From: Triops longicaudatus
Taxonomy: Eukaryota; Arthropoda; Branchiopoda; Notostraca; Triopsidae
DNA length: 64,000 nt
NCBI GenBank assembly: GCA_022885665.1
Contig: JAGQDJ010000082.1
Span: forward strand, 158,819-222,818
Reading direction: 5' to 3'
The position numbers and the translations under genes are program-made. Positions 24,587 to 38,647 of this stretch are shown here, piece by piece. The notes beneath the pieces were generated by a model, which saw only the letters and a list, made by a program, of their open reading frames with translations, made no database searches and had not been told where the DNA came from. Within the stretch, counting starts at the first letter, position 1. Each line of letters opens with the position of its first letter.

Positions 24587-27511
24587 TGAAAGATGCTGGT
24601 AGGGCGTAGATTTTAAAAGTCACAAGAAAGAAGGAGGGTAGTCTTTTATTGCACAGTTCTCGGTTTTCCAGTATTTTGGGCAATCGGGATATGTTTGCCA
24701 CCGTGACAACAGCCAACTGACGCATTATGTAGTGACATCTAGCGGGTACTTATGTGATACTACCGCATTTGATTATATTAGACATAGATGACACTTGAGC
24801 ATCGTTTCGGAGAGTGATTTTTAGAAACATTTTTCGGGTAAATGTGCGAATTTCCGATTAAATATTGTCATAATATGCATAATTTAAAAGCAACGAATTC
24901 TAGGTTCTTCGTTTCTATGGTTATAATATCAGCAACAGCAGAAGCCTACACACTTGATCTGAGCAGGGTCAATCCTTTGAATTGAATTTTGCTTCAGTTT
25001 AAGTCATTTCTGATAAACTCGAATTAATTTTCGAAACCTTTAACATAGAAGGACTAAATGAAAGTGACGTAGGTTTTTTATTTTTCTAAAAAGGAGATTA
25101 CCTGATTTAAAATTATTCAAAACTCGTTTTTAATTTAATGTAAATTAACTTTAAGTTCCCTTGATTTTGACAAGGTCTGCTAACATTTGACATATAATAT
25201 TTGACATGGCCTTCTTTAAACAGGCAACATTACACTACGAATACTTGTAAAATTTAAGAAAATTACGATAAACTGTTATATTGGAACGCTGATCAGGTAA
25301 CTCAAAGAATCCACCTACGGAAGTGCATTTTGCTGTGAAAATATACTTTTGTCTTGTAATTATTTTTTGTTTAGGAGAATTAAACGGCAGGGTGACGCCT
25401 CTCGTTGCACACTGTTGCTCTTTTTTTTCTTTCAAAGTTGAATTTCACGCTAATTGCCTGGCGCCATTCCTTTTCCTCACGTGGGTTACTTTTTGATGAG
25501 TATGCATGCATGAGCTGTCATTTAGTCAACGGCCATTTCCGAACTTCTCCATAAATTATAATATTCTGACTTCAAATTTTGTTACATGTATCCGTTAAAG
25601 AGGGGTTTCTTTACATGCATTGTTCTATAGCAGGATAAAAGGAGAAGATCTGTGTATCAGCTACCATTTTTATTCATTGGAAAAAATGGTATTGGAAGTT
25701 AGATAAAGAAATAAAAATTCCGCAATACAGTGCAGTGTAGCGCAGCATAGATACCCAAGTATGTTAACCTCATTGTCTGATATAAAGTGCAATAACTTCA
25801 AGAGTCATCGCAAATTATATTTATTGAAACTTTCACGAAACTCTTGAAATTTGTCCCTTTGAAAATGTGGTCCAAATATCATCTACCTTGAAGAAAGTTA
25901 TTAATACATTCCACGACGGAATTAAAAAAGGAAACATGAAGTTGCAGTTTTTTCTATGTATTGCTTTGGTTTAGTTACAGGTTTTTATCGTTTTACTCGG
26001 CAGCGAAAAATCTAAATTTATTAATACATTGTACCTCAGAAGTCAGAAGCGTCCAAATGAGCTTGGAGTCGGACGCACTGGAGCCTCTGCGGTGGCATTA
26101 CGCATCGTAGTTTTAAGGAGTTAGCCTTACTTCCTAAGAAGAGTATTTCAATGCTTTGAAAAAACAAGTAACTTATTAATTCGCTTAACTCTTCGTTTAT
26201 GATGTTTCTCTCTTTCGTGAGGTAAATTTTTGTTCTTACAATTGCTCAATACAACTACTTGTGAGATTTGCTAGGCAGTGTCAAAGTCTTACAGCCAAGA
26301 ACACAATTCGGGTGATAAGGGAGGCGAAATTTGCTCCAAATTTTAATTTTCGCTTAAACAAAACCAACCATCCAATCTTGCCATGCAGTTAAGATAAAGA
26401 AGAAACAGCATTAGTCTAGTACAACACATAAAACTACCTTGTACAAGAAAGGTAGCCTTGAAATATCCCGCTAAGGATAATAAGGCACTAACCTAAAGCT
26501 TTTTCGTAGTCGGATTACAAAAGCACTAGCAGGCAAAGACAATTTTGTATTCATACGTCCTACAGTCAAGAGAGCACTTTCTTTACTTTCAGTAGCATAT
26601 TTTTTTGTTCTCACGTGTCTACATAAAGACAGTCCATATGTTTTACGTATTTACAAGCACGTTCGCCAGTTTATTTTGCGATATTCAAGGGTTTAGAGTG
26701 GTTTTTTAACCTTTTGACAAGAACGCACTTCGCCTCCCTGTCATTTCTGCCTGTGTGGCTTACTTGTCATTCCTTTCAACTGTACTATAGAGTAATTCCT
26801 TACAAATATTCGCAAAAAAACTAAGCCCTATGCAGTAGTTACCTTAAAGCAACTCCAGGTTTTGTTACGGAGTATCATTCCGAAATTAAGTCATAGTTCC
26901 TGCAGACTAAAACAAGCGAGATGGGTATTCCTATCAAATATTAGTCTTTGAAATTCGGGCAACTCGATCAAAGAGTCTATGTCCCGTTTTTCGAGCATTT
27001 AAAGGTATTCGCGATCCATGAGAACAGAGCCTATTTTGCTTGGTATGGTGTTTTGCGAACGTCAAAGTAATTGGAAACCTATAAAAACATTTTAATATAG
27101 GGATATGTATCGGATTCAAATTCGTTCCGAAAATCTCCGTGATCGTCTGATAAAACGTAAGATGATAGAACTGCATCAGGCCCTAAAACTTCAACTAATT
27201 TCAACTTAATTAACGCTAAGCCCTTATGTTAACCCCATAATCCCATACAGCCAGTGTGAAGGAAAAAGGAAGGACAGAGCTTTGAAGATAGCGAAAAATA
27301 AATGTTCGTCTGCAATTTATCGGCGGTTCGCTGTGGTAACCACGATAAGATGTTGGGTAGACGAACAGTTAAGCCCTAGCCTCAAGTAACTTGATTCCTT
27401 TGTGTTCAATGTGAACATGTTCTTGCGTCTTCTTCAGCTCCCACCTTTGTATCCGTAGAGGCTCTAACATTAGGCAATTCGCCTCAATCTTCCTTCCACC
27501 ATTTTTCCAGC

Positions 27512-27652
27512 GGCAAGCAGTTGAGCCGTTGCGTGGCAAGCAGCACCAGCCCTATTATAGTACTGTGGCACAGAAGAACCTGTATGACGCAGCCTTAGCG
27601 CAAGAGAAACGTCATAGGAATCCGCCCTCACCACCACCACGGCGGCAGTAGT
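27512..27652 (+). CDS. Candidate terminal exon, unknown protein
   Basis: After a pyrimidine-rich tract ending in TTTTTCCAG the frame is open for 46 codons and ends in TAG. It reads RQAVEPLRGKQHQPYYSTVA, then QKNLYDAALAQEKRH and a Pro/Arg-rich tail PPSPPPRRQ. Composition, codon balance and a GC content well above the neighbourhood look like coding sequence. No ATG is present, so it would be a last exon. I do not recognise the protein and could not find matching upstream exons; chance is possible at this length. Confidence 0.3.
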
Positions 27653-29012
27653 AAAGCTGAGCGAAAGCTGCCTGCAAGTGCGTACCGTTTTTAGTCAGAT
27701 GGGTTTAGTAGTGATAAGGAGAGCGACTTTCCTTCTTTTTTAACCCCTATCGGAAAACTGGCTTGAAGTTTTTACCTCGTCTGGGTGTGCGATGCGTGTA
27801 CGTGTTTACACTAGTGACGTTGTGTCACACACGAGGTGTTGCTAAATGGTTCTTTCCCTTAGTGCAACTTCTTACACTTCTGTTTGGCATACCCTAATGT
27901 CCGGTTAACGCATATTTTATCTTCCCCTTTACTCCAACACCAAGTGCAATGGCCCTGTGTAAGTAAAATAATTTTACCTCACATTTTCTTTGCTTACTTA
28001 CTTTGTCCCATTGCCAAACAATTTTCATAGCAGTATTTTGAAGGTCTTTCTAGAAAATGAGAAACAAAAAATAGCTGCCCTTCAGGGCAATCCGGTGTTT
28101 AGAATATATAATAGGAGTTGATGTTGATGGCTCTAAGTACTATATAAAAAAAAGTTCTTCGTTGTGAGAGATGTCTATGACCTTTGATTGGGTTGGCAGG
28201 TTGGTGAACTTGGAAAATCTCCTTACGTCCAGCATCCTTTGGTTGCTCTATGCAAAAACTTGATCGATTTTCTTAGAAACGAGATACTTCAACCCCTTTG
28301 ACGCAATAAAAGGGTACTATATTCTCCGAAGTTCTCCCCTAACGTTCTTGCACCGCCCATTCTCCGTGCTCTATACGTAACGACCCGAAGTTCTAAAGAT
28401 AATTTCCTGTTGTCAAACCCAAAACTTTTCACTTCAAAGCGTTTGAAAATGAGATGATTTTCTCGTTTTCATGGCTTATGAGATTAGACCTTCGCAAAGA
28501 GGAAAAAAGAAGAAGACGAAGAAAAATTCCGTAGTCACATTGGCAGGTTGACTAATGTGAGGTTACTCGGCTTGCCCTTTGTCTCATTTGGTTTCCCATT
28601 TTCGGGTCCTTCCAAGTGCCCCGCCCCCCTTTCTGCCAATTCTTTAGTTTTTTTTCCTATTTCGTTTTCTGACACATTTCAGCCAACTGACCCCTTTGCT
28701 TACACTCTCCTTTCCGTTGTGGTGTAAAACCGCCCTCTGTATTACGAATCTCATTTTCTGAAGAGTAAACGTGGATAAGTTTTCTGTTATAGGTAAGTAT
28801 CCCACCCCCAACACCCAGGATCCTTTACTCTTCTTACCTTTCACTTTTTTGGGGGAGACAGAACTGGCCAAGGGTCACTACGGTTTCGGAATCAGTCTTG
28901 TCCGTCAAACTGGCAAAAAAAAAGAAACCTTTTGGGGGGTAAAGGAGGGGGTAACAGGGTTGGAAGAAGCCTAACCTTTTTACCTTTTTGAGCTGGACAC
29001 CTGTTATTATAG

Positions 29013-29201
29013 GGGTTGTTTAGGGAATACGACCAAAAGGATGTTATCGAGGACGGTTTACAAGAGCTAATAACCCTTTTCATGCATATTACATTAGCTA
29101 AAGGTGCGACAGCACCTGCCCTTTCTGTGCTTCGCAAATTGGCTTATTTGGACTTGTGTGTTACTGCCGACCATCGGCTAGACCGAGTAGGTCTAGTCTA
29201 A
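29013..29201 (+). CDS. Candidate terminal exon, unknown protein
   Basis: An open frame follows TGTTATTATAG and runs 62 codons to TAA: GLFREYDQKDVIEDGLQELI, then LFMHITLAKGATAPALSVL and a tail HRLDRVGLV. The mix of charged and hydrophobic residues would suit amphipathic helices. It matches no family I know. A strong donor (GTAAGTATCC) sits 220 bp upstream at 28793, but its phase does not fit this frame. Confidence 0.25.
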   Translation, partial: GLFREYDQKDVIEDGLQELITLFMHITLAKGATAPALSVLRKLAYLDLCVTADHRLDRVGLV

Positions 29202-30898
29202 CAATCAAAGAGTAGGACGAGTTTTAGGAGTCTATAAGGTTTTATGAAGAAAAACAGGCCTTTATGATTCAGTGAGGGGTGAATTATTTATGTTCTAAGC
29301 CTTTCACTCTCTCTTCGCAAAACACTTGTGTGAAAATTTAGGCTATATAATCAAACTTTTCTCTGTCGCTACTGCCTTCGAATTTTTGATGACTTTTTGT
29401 GAATGTTCCTCGATTTTCCAACTTTTACCAGGCAAAAGGTTCACTTTCTTTTGATGTACCCTGCATTAACGCTCGCCTTTTGGCTAAAAAAATGCTCGAT
29501 TTGGTGATTTCACTGCTTTCAAGGCTTCTATTTATTTGCTACGCAATTCAGAAACGACGTTAGCATGTCTTGTTGGCGTTCATGGGCACATATTCCACGC
29601 ATTAACAGTTCAAATTTTGCATTGAAATTTGTACAAAAATTTGCTTTATTGTTATTTCCAAAGTTTTCAAAATCTGCATTTATTAACTTGAAAGCTATCG
29701 CAAAGATTAATCCACAAAACAAATCTTGTTTACGTTCACGAGTTCTAAAAAAATCGACATTATGAATGTTCAATTCATTTTAATTTGGGAGAAAACGGAT
29801 AATAGCCTTTCTATGCATTATAGCTGGTAATTGAGACCCTTTCCTTGTGACGGTGCTTTAACATACTGTCACTATTTATCTACAACTGTAATATAACAAA
29901 TACGTGAAAAAGCAATTAGTAAGTTTGACGTCTCAATCGTGCCACTATAACGCCTCGACCGGGGGAGTTTTCAACGCTAGAGTTACTGGTTTCTTTTTAG
30001 TAATGCAAGTATTTACAAAATTGAAAATATTCCGTTGAACCAAAATATTCCAAATTATAAAGACAAAACATTAAATAAAGTATAAATAGTACAAAGGAAA
30101 AATTTTATATGATAGTACGCGGGTACTTGCAAGTAAACAAATACATTTCCTGTATTTCTGCTTTTTATGTATTCCTTTTTTGAAACTTATTCAAATCGAA
30201 GCTGACACAATTCGCTGAGCTCTTCCGTGAGTAATGAGAGAAGACGTGTTTATTACGTGATTGGGAAGTGGTGCGAAAGGTTTCCCAGCTCACGTGAATA
30301 GACGAATTACACTAAAAAGGGAAAAGTAGCCTTATTAGTTCCTCAGGCTGCATAGCTAAGGTTTCTTAACCGTTATACGGTGCAGGTAAGGGAATAATTA
30401 GCCCTTTCTTTGATCCTTTTTACCTGCCGCACGTTCAGTAATATTGGCACACTTGCATCAAAGGATGGACACTTTTCTGTCATTTGTCGCGAAGGCTCAT
30501 TGAGCTTTTTTCTCCAAAAATTGCAGTCACGAGGACTTTTAATCCCAAACCTCTCATTACGAAATTGTCCCTTTTTTATTGAGTTGGAGTTCAGAAGTTT
30601 GGGTCGTATTTCATGCTGATCCCAGTTCCACCACCCCCGTTACCAGATACACAGAGCAAAGAGGCCAAGTCATTCAATTGGTTCTTAGGACTGGATCGAT
30701 AGCCACATACGTCGTTGGGACGCAGGAGTTAAAAATCAATAAAATTGGGTCATGTGAGGGGAGTGAAAGAGCACGTTCAAAGAGGGGTTGCATCTCTTTG
30801 GGTAGCGAAGTGGGGGTTTTGTCTGCGTATAGAAAGAACGATGAGTTATTTCTAGGTAGGAAGAAGGGTGGCAGTTGAGGGGGGACAAGCACTGATGG

Positions 30899-31168
30899 AT
30901 GAAGTATCGTGACAAAGTCGCAAGTGACCCGAGGGAGAGAACGCGCATGAGGGATTCGCAAATTTGTGCCAATCGCTATGACCCCTTAGCGAGGGTCGAA
31001 CTAGGTCACAGCATCCCAGAGGCCAATGAGAGAAATGCATCCCAACCTGAGGTACAAAAATCTGCGCAAAAGCATAGGGGGTGTGCGAAATTTCTGCCAG
31101 GTCATGGGAGGCGACCAATCGTGCTAGCCTTTGCTGCGCAGATTGAGCGTCAATTGCAAACACGCTGA
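30899..31168 (+). CDS. Candidate small ORF, unknown
   Basis: ATG to TGA, 89 codons, basic and Arg-rich: MKYRDKVASDPRERTRMRDS at the start and IVLAFAAQIERQLQTR at the end. It lies in a GC-richer block of about 600 bp (30540-31170) where several frames on both strands are open, so openness alone is weak evidence. No family, splice context or Shine-type signal supports it. Confidence 0.18.
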   Translation: MKYRDKVASDPRERTRMRDSQICANRYDPLARVELGHSIPEANERNASQPEVQKSAQKHRGCAKFLPGHGRRPIVLAFAAQIERQLQTR

Positions 31169-34100
31169 TTAGATTGCGCCAAAATACTTCGGTCAGAGTT
31201 TGTCTTCAGCTGCTTCCTGCGATGGCCATGACGAATCCTATGGACAACTAATCTTGCCAAATTTCACAATGATTACGCGCTTTGTCTCTTATAGTTTATT
31301 CTTAATAGCCTGATACACGTTCGGCTGGATTTCATTCCAAGTCTCCTGGTATCTTTTTAGAGGGATGAGTCAAATTCAACATGAAATGTGAGGTTCTAAC
31401 TGCAAAGTATTGGTTAGTGAAAAAACGTGGATGGGTTTCCAGCTCAGCATAGGAGAGGCTCGTGATTATTTGGACTAGGTTTCTCATTTTTCCAAAGTGC
31501 ACAAAGTAAAATTGCTCTATGAAACAGCCTCAAATCATACAACATAAATAATATCGTTTTTACGACGAAAAATATGGGTTTATTTATCATATTTCATGAT
31601 AGACTTATAACGCTTCAACTAAAATTACCTATGGAAGCTTAAACATGATCGGAATTGGTTTAATTCCATTCTCATCAAAAGAAAGTTAAGTGAATTTAAA
31701 AATCGTACGACACGATATATTCGAATGCGTTGTTGTCTACTTTGCATGCCTCTTGTAAAATTACATTAGACCACTGGAGGCAAAATTGTTCTTTAATGTA
31801 ACATAAATCTTATAAAATAAGTAAATAAATATACGTTCCTAATATAAATCTATTTAGAAACTACTTGGTTTAAATGTTAGAAATCAAAACAAACAATCTC
31901 AGCGAAGTATATAAAAGTAATAGATTCCCTGAAGACAAAGAGTTTGTCAAATTCGTCTTGGTGTTGTTTTCTTATTCAGTTCTTGCATTAATGTTTTGTT
32001 ATTTTTGTGGGCTATCACATGTAAGTGCTTTTTCATCGCGACGCATTATCTTTTATTGCTCGTGAATAACCATAACGAAAACTTACAAGTTATAACTTTG
32101 TCCAAATTTTATCTACGTCCAAATTATTTTTTGTCTTCAAAGAAAACTAGTATTTCGAGATCCTTTTCGGAGTTTGTGACAAGTAGCATATAGCTCATTA
32201 TACTGTCAAGAATATGTTGGGGCTGAAACAGGTCAAATGGCAGTTGTGTGTGGAAAATTGGCGCCAAATTTCGACAAAGACAGGAAGCTGGCAATTTTTG
32301 CGAATGTGGGGGTCCTTGCAAGCTGATATTTTCAAGTTTGTCTTGGCAAGGTCAGTCTGGTGACCTTATTCGCAACATAATTGCCGACAACAGTTGAAAT
32401 GGAAAGTAAAAGAACTTTTATGCGTGGAGAAAAGTTTTGTTTTTTGGTTAACGGAGCCCAAAGGTTTAGGACTGAAATTGCAGCACCCTTTCCTACTCTG
32501 CAGTAGGCAGGCAAAATGGTTTTATTGCATAGTGGGAGGAAGATCCATATATCCTCATATATCCTCACTTGAAAGCAGCCTCGTTTGGGTTAGATCTCTC
32601 CATTTTTACAGAACCAGCTGCTCTCCCCTTACGACATAAAATTGGTCTTGTCTGCTGCCGAGTTTTCGGTCGCAGCGTAGATATACGGGAAAACGCCGAC
32701 TCAATCTACAGACCACGAAAAATTGGGCACGGCCCTCAACTCTTCTCACGTAACCCCTTTTACACCCCCTGCCGGAGTCCACCTACTCTTCGGTGAATAA
32801 GACAGAGAAAACTAAGGGGTTGAAATGGACAGAAGCTTCCTGAAAACCCCTTTTTCCTATGGCAACGCATCTGGCCGGCAAAGTTAGATTCCTCTTACAA
32901 GAATTCACCCTTGCTTTAAGCTTCCAAAGCTCCTCTTTCTCTTTTTCTCGCTCGCTTTCAATCCTTTTCCACCAACGCAACCCCTTTTTTTCCATTCCGC
33001 ATTTACGCCCTCAGCTGCGGTCGCTACGATCCTTTCACCCCGGGGTGAATACACGGGGTGGTTACATAAAGTACTGTATAACTTGCCAGGTGATACAGGG
33101 GGTTATGCGCTACCATATACACCGATTATGGACGTATTATGGGATCCGTCATCTTGTTCCAAGTATCCGGTTTTCATTGTTGCTAGTACTTTATTACAAT
33201 TCCGGGGATTTTCAGGGATTTTCCTTAGTTTTAGCCCTTAGTTAGGAATTCCAATCTTAGGGAAGAAAATGTCCACTGAAGCAGGGGGAAGAAACACTTA
33301 CAAGGAACAATTCGGTTTGTTTCAGCGTATCCGTCAGAGGCAATACTTACGAGGACGAAAACATCCTTTGCTCAACAACTACTGGTGTCATTTGGTCAAT
33401 AGCGAAAAGTCGTTACAGACACCCTGGCATGTTTGTCAGTTTCTTTATTCTCAAGAGAAAAAGGCTTGTCGCCAACGGTTTCAATTTCGCCTGATGCTCG
33501 AGCCCTTTTCGGACGCGACCATACGTCCTAATTTGCATAGTGAAGTCGTGGTTGTAAAGCGTAAGTGGACTTGCCAACCGTTTTCGCACAGGGTACATCG
33601 CAAAAACATCTTGGTCCAACGTAACCTAAGGAATTCCCATCTAAAGAAATAGCTGAATCATGTAACCAAATTTTCCTTGTGTTAAAGTTCTTTTATGCAC
33701 TTTGGCAACGTTAATTAAAAATCAACAAAAAGACCAAGCCTATGATGAAAATGAAACAAAACGCGCTTGACAAACGATTTCATAAACCGTGCTGCAGTAT
33801 TTTCACAAACAGTCTGAATGTTGTAGCCTCTCTGACACAGCTTCGCAAAGTCATCAGGAAATTATGTCTTCTATCAAAGGACGTAAATAGGACTCGATTT
33901 GTGAAATTAGCTACAGGAAGTCTTTCTTTCCTTTTTTGTGTGTCGGAGACTGCCTGAGTCATGTGGGTCGAAAGAAAGGAAACGTGGCGTTTGTGATTAC
34001 GGACAGAAAAGAGACAATGCAACCAAAATTTTCCTTATCGTAATTGCTTAATCCTATTGAAAATAAACAAAGTAACATTGCAGCATTTCGTAGGTTGTAA

Positions 34101-34784
34101 GTAAAATAATGGAAAGAGACACATATATGCTGAACAAAAGGCTTCAAGTAATAGACCTTCTTCGACAGGGCTTACTAAAGGAGGACCCATGGGAGTGTTA
34201 ATTGAGGCTGGTAAAAGCCGTGTAAGGTGCGTCTAACAGGAGCTTCGAATGCGTGCGGAAGCATGCGCTGATTGTAACGCGCAGCTCGTAGCGTCCAAGC
34301 AGCGAGAATGGTAAACTTGCAGAGGTGAAGCGAATGTCGAACTCGAAACTTGTAAAAGCGAAGCGAGGAAGAGGAGAAAAAGAGAAGACTTGCGTTGATC
34401 GATTTATGTGACCGTAGGACGAGGCGTTAGGGTTGAAACTGCGCCGATGCGAGTTAGAAAATTTCCCCGTTTTCTTGACCGGCGTGGTCACTTTAAGGGA
34501 ATTGGGAAAAAGTTCTTTGGAGATGTGCCGAACTATGTTAACCGGTTCGCTTTCATGTCAAATGACTTCAAAGCAGATGGTCATTCTTTACTTTTCCCTT
34601 TCCATTACTTTTTTTTGTGCCAAAAATTCACCAAATTTCTGTGAATATTTTCCACACCTCCGCTGTGTTCCTAACCTTTCTTAGTTTCTTCATTTCAATC
34701 TCTTAAACTATTCCTGAAAAAGCGAAAGAAGATTAAAGAGATATTAGAAGTGTCCTTGTGTAAGAGCAAGTTTTTTTTTCAGGC

Positions 34785-35045
34785 ATGTTTTGGGATTCCC
34801 TCTATAATTTTGACGTCATGGCTCGTGACGTAGTAGATTTCTTCTTTTTTTACGACATCCCCCTTGAAAAAAGTGAGGAACAAAAAAGCCGAGTTTCAAT
34901 GGCAAAGGAGGGGGAAAGCTTCCTCTGGTCGCGGGACTTCCCTTTTTTATTAAGTGCTACCGAAGGTTTTTTCCTTGACGTAGCACGTGGCGGCCTTGTC
35001 ATATTTTTCCATACTCGTAAAAAACCAGCGACCAGTGATCTATAG
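34785..35045 (+). CDS. Candidate small ORF after a strong acceptor
   Basis: A textbook acceptor (TTTTTTTTTCAG, ending at 34782) is followed two bases later by ATG and 86 open codons to TAG: MFWDSLYNFDVMARDVVDFF, then an acidic/basic middle and a hydrophobic segment FPFLLSATEGFFLDV. An AATAAA occurs about 60 bp after the stop. This layout (acceptor, ATG, ORF, poly(A) word) could be a real short gene with a 5' intron. I recognise no family. Confidence 0.27.
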   Translation: MFWDSLYNFDVMARDVVDFFFFYDIPLEKSEEQKSRVSMAKEGESFLWSRDFPFLLSATEGFFLDVARGGLVIFFHTRKKPATSDL

Positions 35046-38000
35046 ACATTAATCTTCGAGAACCATTTCTGAAACAACCATTTGTTTATTAATAACTATT
35101 TGAAATAAACTTAATTAAGTTGAGAAAACAAAATAACGTATAATGATACAGTTTGAATCTAAAAAGTAATGACTAAGAAAAGTAAATAACAAATATAATA
35201 GACTCATAATTGTTCAATCATGTAGAGATAGTAAACGTTGGTAACTTGTGCTTATGATTGGCTGATTTGTGGTTGTAACAGAGTTCATATTAAAGGATAT
35301 ACAAGTTTTAAAAAAAGAAGAGTCGGCAAGCTTTTTAGCAGTGAAGTGTAAGGCAATGGAAGCGTAAAGAAGATGAGCTAAGCAAGAGGGAAAATGAAAA
35401 AGGCGATAACAAGCAGGAATTGGGGTCAACGGTTTGCTGAAATAAGCTTGGAACTTGGTCTAGCTGCTGTGGGTTATTTCGTGGGTGGGAGGGATGTGGA
35501 AAGGGTGGGAGAGATAGTTGCGTAGGGGGGTAAGAATGGGGTAAAAAGAAAAAGGAAGGGGCCTTCAGTTTGAAGATTGCGCATTTCCCCAAGTCCAGCC
35601 CCTATTAGGCCTTCCATGCAAGACACACACTCACACACACACGTACGTTTCTCGGGGAACATGTAAACAATTTCAGCCCCGAGGCATCCCTGTACTCAGG
35701 CCGGCTAGCTTGGGCTCATGAAACGAGTTTTGGGTAATTTAACGGACAAAAGTTTCCTTTGGCGTTTTCGAAGGCTAAGGGAGGGAAGAAAAGGTTCGTT
35801 CCGTTCGTTCGGTTATGCGAAAACCCCTTGGACTTGACAGGTTTTCTTTCCTGACCAGGGGAAAAGGAGAGGTACTGAATAAGATCCCTTGATGACGATG
35901 TAGAAACGTGATTACACCCATAACGAGACCTTTAAGGCTCCTGTAGAAAATATCTCGTAAAGCGTAGTCAGGGTAGAAGTCTTGATGACTGCGTGTGTCT
36001 GTGTTGAACAAAGTGACGAATCTGCGCGAAATTCGCTGACGGTTAACTTGGTTGTAAGAACCACACGTTACCTGTGGGGATTTGTTTACGAATTTGAGCG
36101 CCAAAACTTTGCAACAATGGAAATAAGGGTTGGCCATTTCAAACATACAAGTAGCTCCACATTTATTCAAAAATTTTAGTCACATTAATTTCCAACGTTT
36201 TCGTATTATTTTTTTCCAAAATTTCAACGTAGGTTTGTGCCTATTTTTGAAACATCTTTTTCTTGTGCCCTGTAGTAAGATTGTTTATTTTGTATTTTTC
36301 CAATTTTATAAGGCAGCTTAATGTTTGCGTTTCGCTACGATATTTGTCAGACAAATATATAGAAAAAGAGCAAACTGTTGTGTATTGGATAGGAAAGTTA
36401 GCGTTGAAAAATTTGCCAAGGAATATAAACGAGTATTTTATGAAACAGTTGCGTTTCACTTCGCACATTATATACTGCGGACTAGAACTGTGCTATTCCC
36501 TTCTGAAATCGTGCTTTTACATCGAAAATTAGTCTTATTTTCCTGTTGCAAGCTGTGAAATCCTATTGGCATTAGCTCAGTGTCATTAGACATAAGGCCG
36601 CATCATTACATACCTTATTATTGTTTTTCCACATATCATACATTTCGAGCTCAATGGGTTTTCGTCGAATTTAGAGTAAATTTGACACATTTCAGGTGTA
36701 TCTACATACATGAAAATTCTGACCATATGTCCATAGTATATTGCTTGAAGGGAATTTCAAAGTCTGTACTGAATGGAGTGGGAGTTTCGAACATGAAATG
36801 TGTATATTAACCACCGTAGCCAAAGATGTTAAGCACCAGGCATTGAGGTGTTAACTTCCTTCGCGTTTTCTCTCATGCACCTAAGTATAAATTCCTTTTT
36901 TGATGGACAATCTCCCTTTTGCCTGTTCACTTTTCCAAGGCCGTTTTCGAGTAAGGCTGGTTGGAAAAATTTCGTCAGCGCTGAGCCGAGTAAGCATGTG
37001 AGCATATCATCATCGTCTAACCGTGTAAAGCTGCTGCGGTTCAGGTTCTGGAAAGATTATATAATAGGTCACCGAGCTGGTGTTTTTCATCCGTGGCCTA
37101 CGGTATTACAGACATAAAGATTATATGGTGAAAGTATACACTTCACAGAGCCTAGAAGCTTTTATACGTTCCCAAGGGCGGGATTGTTCAGTAATGTATC
37201 AACTTTACTCCTCGGTCTTGCTATTTAGCGTCCGCAAAAGTTTCAAGTCTGCGAATCCCCTACTTTTCCCTAGCTTTAACCCCTTAGAAACTCGGGAGTT
37301 TAACGAACTCCTAGACTCTTCGCATCAGGCAGGCACAAGCCATAAAACAATTTACGCTTTAATGGCTTTGTTGTCGTAAGCCTCCCCCGACCTCGTTGAG
37401 CCCTTTTCTTCCAAAAGATTTTGAGCCCTCTTGTCAGGAAGAACCCTTCCGTCAAAACGTTCGCAAGACATTTTGCCGAACTCTCGTACTACCCGTTAAC
37501 TTTTCCCCGAGGCTGAAGAGGTTCAAGATGACACGGACTTTTATTATGTTATGTGATGTTTGTTCCGCTATCGTCGTTTCAGGCTACCGACACCTTTCTG
37601 GGTTGGCAAAGGTGGCCTCAAAGCCAACATGTCTTAACCCATTTCGGCAAAGATGGGCCAAAAGTAGGGCGAAACCCTACATATGACGTCACGGTATTCG
37701 GGATAGTCTTGGGGGTTTCGGGTTTTGAGGCCTCTTAAGAAAAGGGAGGCCAAAGTATTCGGGAAATGTAGGAAACCATCCGATAATAGTTGCAAGGCTC
37801 CTTAAAAGTTGTTTTCGCTTTCCCAATCGCCAAAGATACGAAAAGGAGAGACAAAGAATAGGAAAGAAAGGGAAAAGAGAAGAAAAGGCGTGGCCTGCCA
37901 AGACTGTTTCTTCCCCCTACACACAGCAAAATTTTCGGGGTTGGGGAACATGTGGGTGTCCCTCTTGTGTCTGTGCTACCTCTTGCGTGTATATGTGTGT

Positions 38001-38647
38001 GCGGTGCAACGTCACCCACATATGCACTGTAGAGAGAGGGTGGGAAAAGAGTGTATAGAACTTGGGTACACCCACCCCATGCGCCCCTTTCTTTTCAAAC
38101 CAGGCCTACTTTTGCGTATACACGGTTACCCAGCAAGTTTCTATGCCTTCCCGAACGCTAGAATCCCTTAGATATCCTTGACTTACTCCAGTACCCTTGC
38201 CAATTTGCTTTCGCAATCCTTGTGAGGGACTCGACCTACTTCCTTGTTAGTTTGCTTGCTGCCGTTCGGGAAAACTTTACACTCGCGGTGTTTCACGGGT
38301 TAGCGATAACAAGTTGAGGTCTTCCACCAGTGAGCTAAGGGTTGCGGGAACGAGTGGTTATTTATGGTTTTAGTGCAGCAAGTGAGGTGAACTGATAGAG
38401 TTCGTTTGTCTCTTTCTTCTTTTCTTCGGTATTAGGCGCACGAATTTTCTGATGAAGCCCCGGAAAAGTTTGGCTAAATCGGTTTTCAAACACTGAATTC
38501 CACCCAACACTGAATCCCAGTTTAATGAGGGAACCCCTGGAAGTGCGATGGTTTGACTGAAGTTTGATAAGTGGAGGGAGATAGTCTGCTCACAGTGCGC
38601 GTTTATCAAACCTTAAAAAGAGCCTAGATGATCTTAGTACTGAATTG

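Noticed and set aside
26040..26115. Small GC-rich frame reading QKRPNELGVGRTGASAV after a CTCAG
   Set aside because: Only about 22 open codons with a poor pyrimidine tract and no convincing donor; too short to support.
33269..33652. 127-codon ATG frame, basic (MSTEAGGRNTYKEQF...)
   Set aside because: A frame of this length is expected a few times by chance in 64 kb at this base composition; no family resemblance, intron signal or conserved motif was seen.
35775..36170. 131-codon minus-strand frame
   Set aside because: Low-complexity, Phe/Arg-rich composition typical of random AT-rich translation; no supporting signals.
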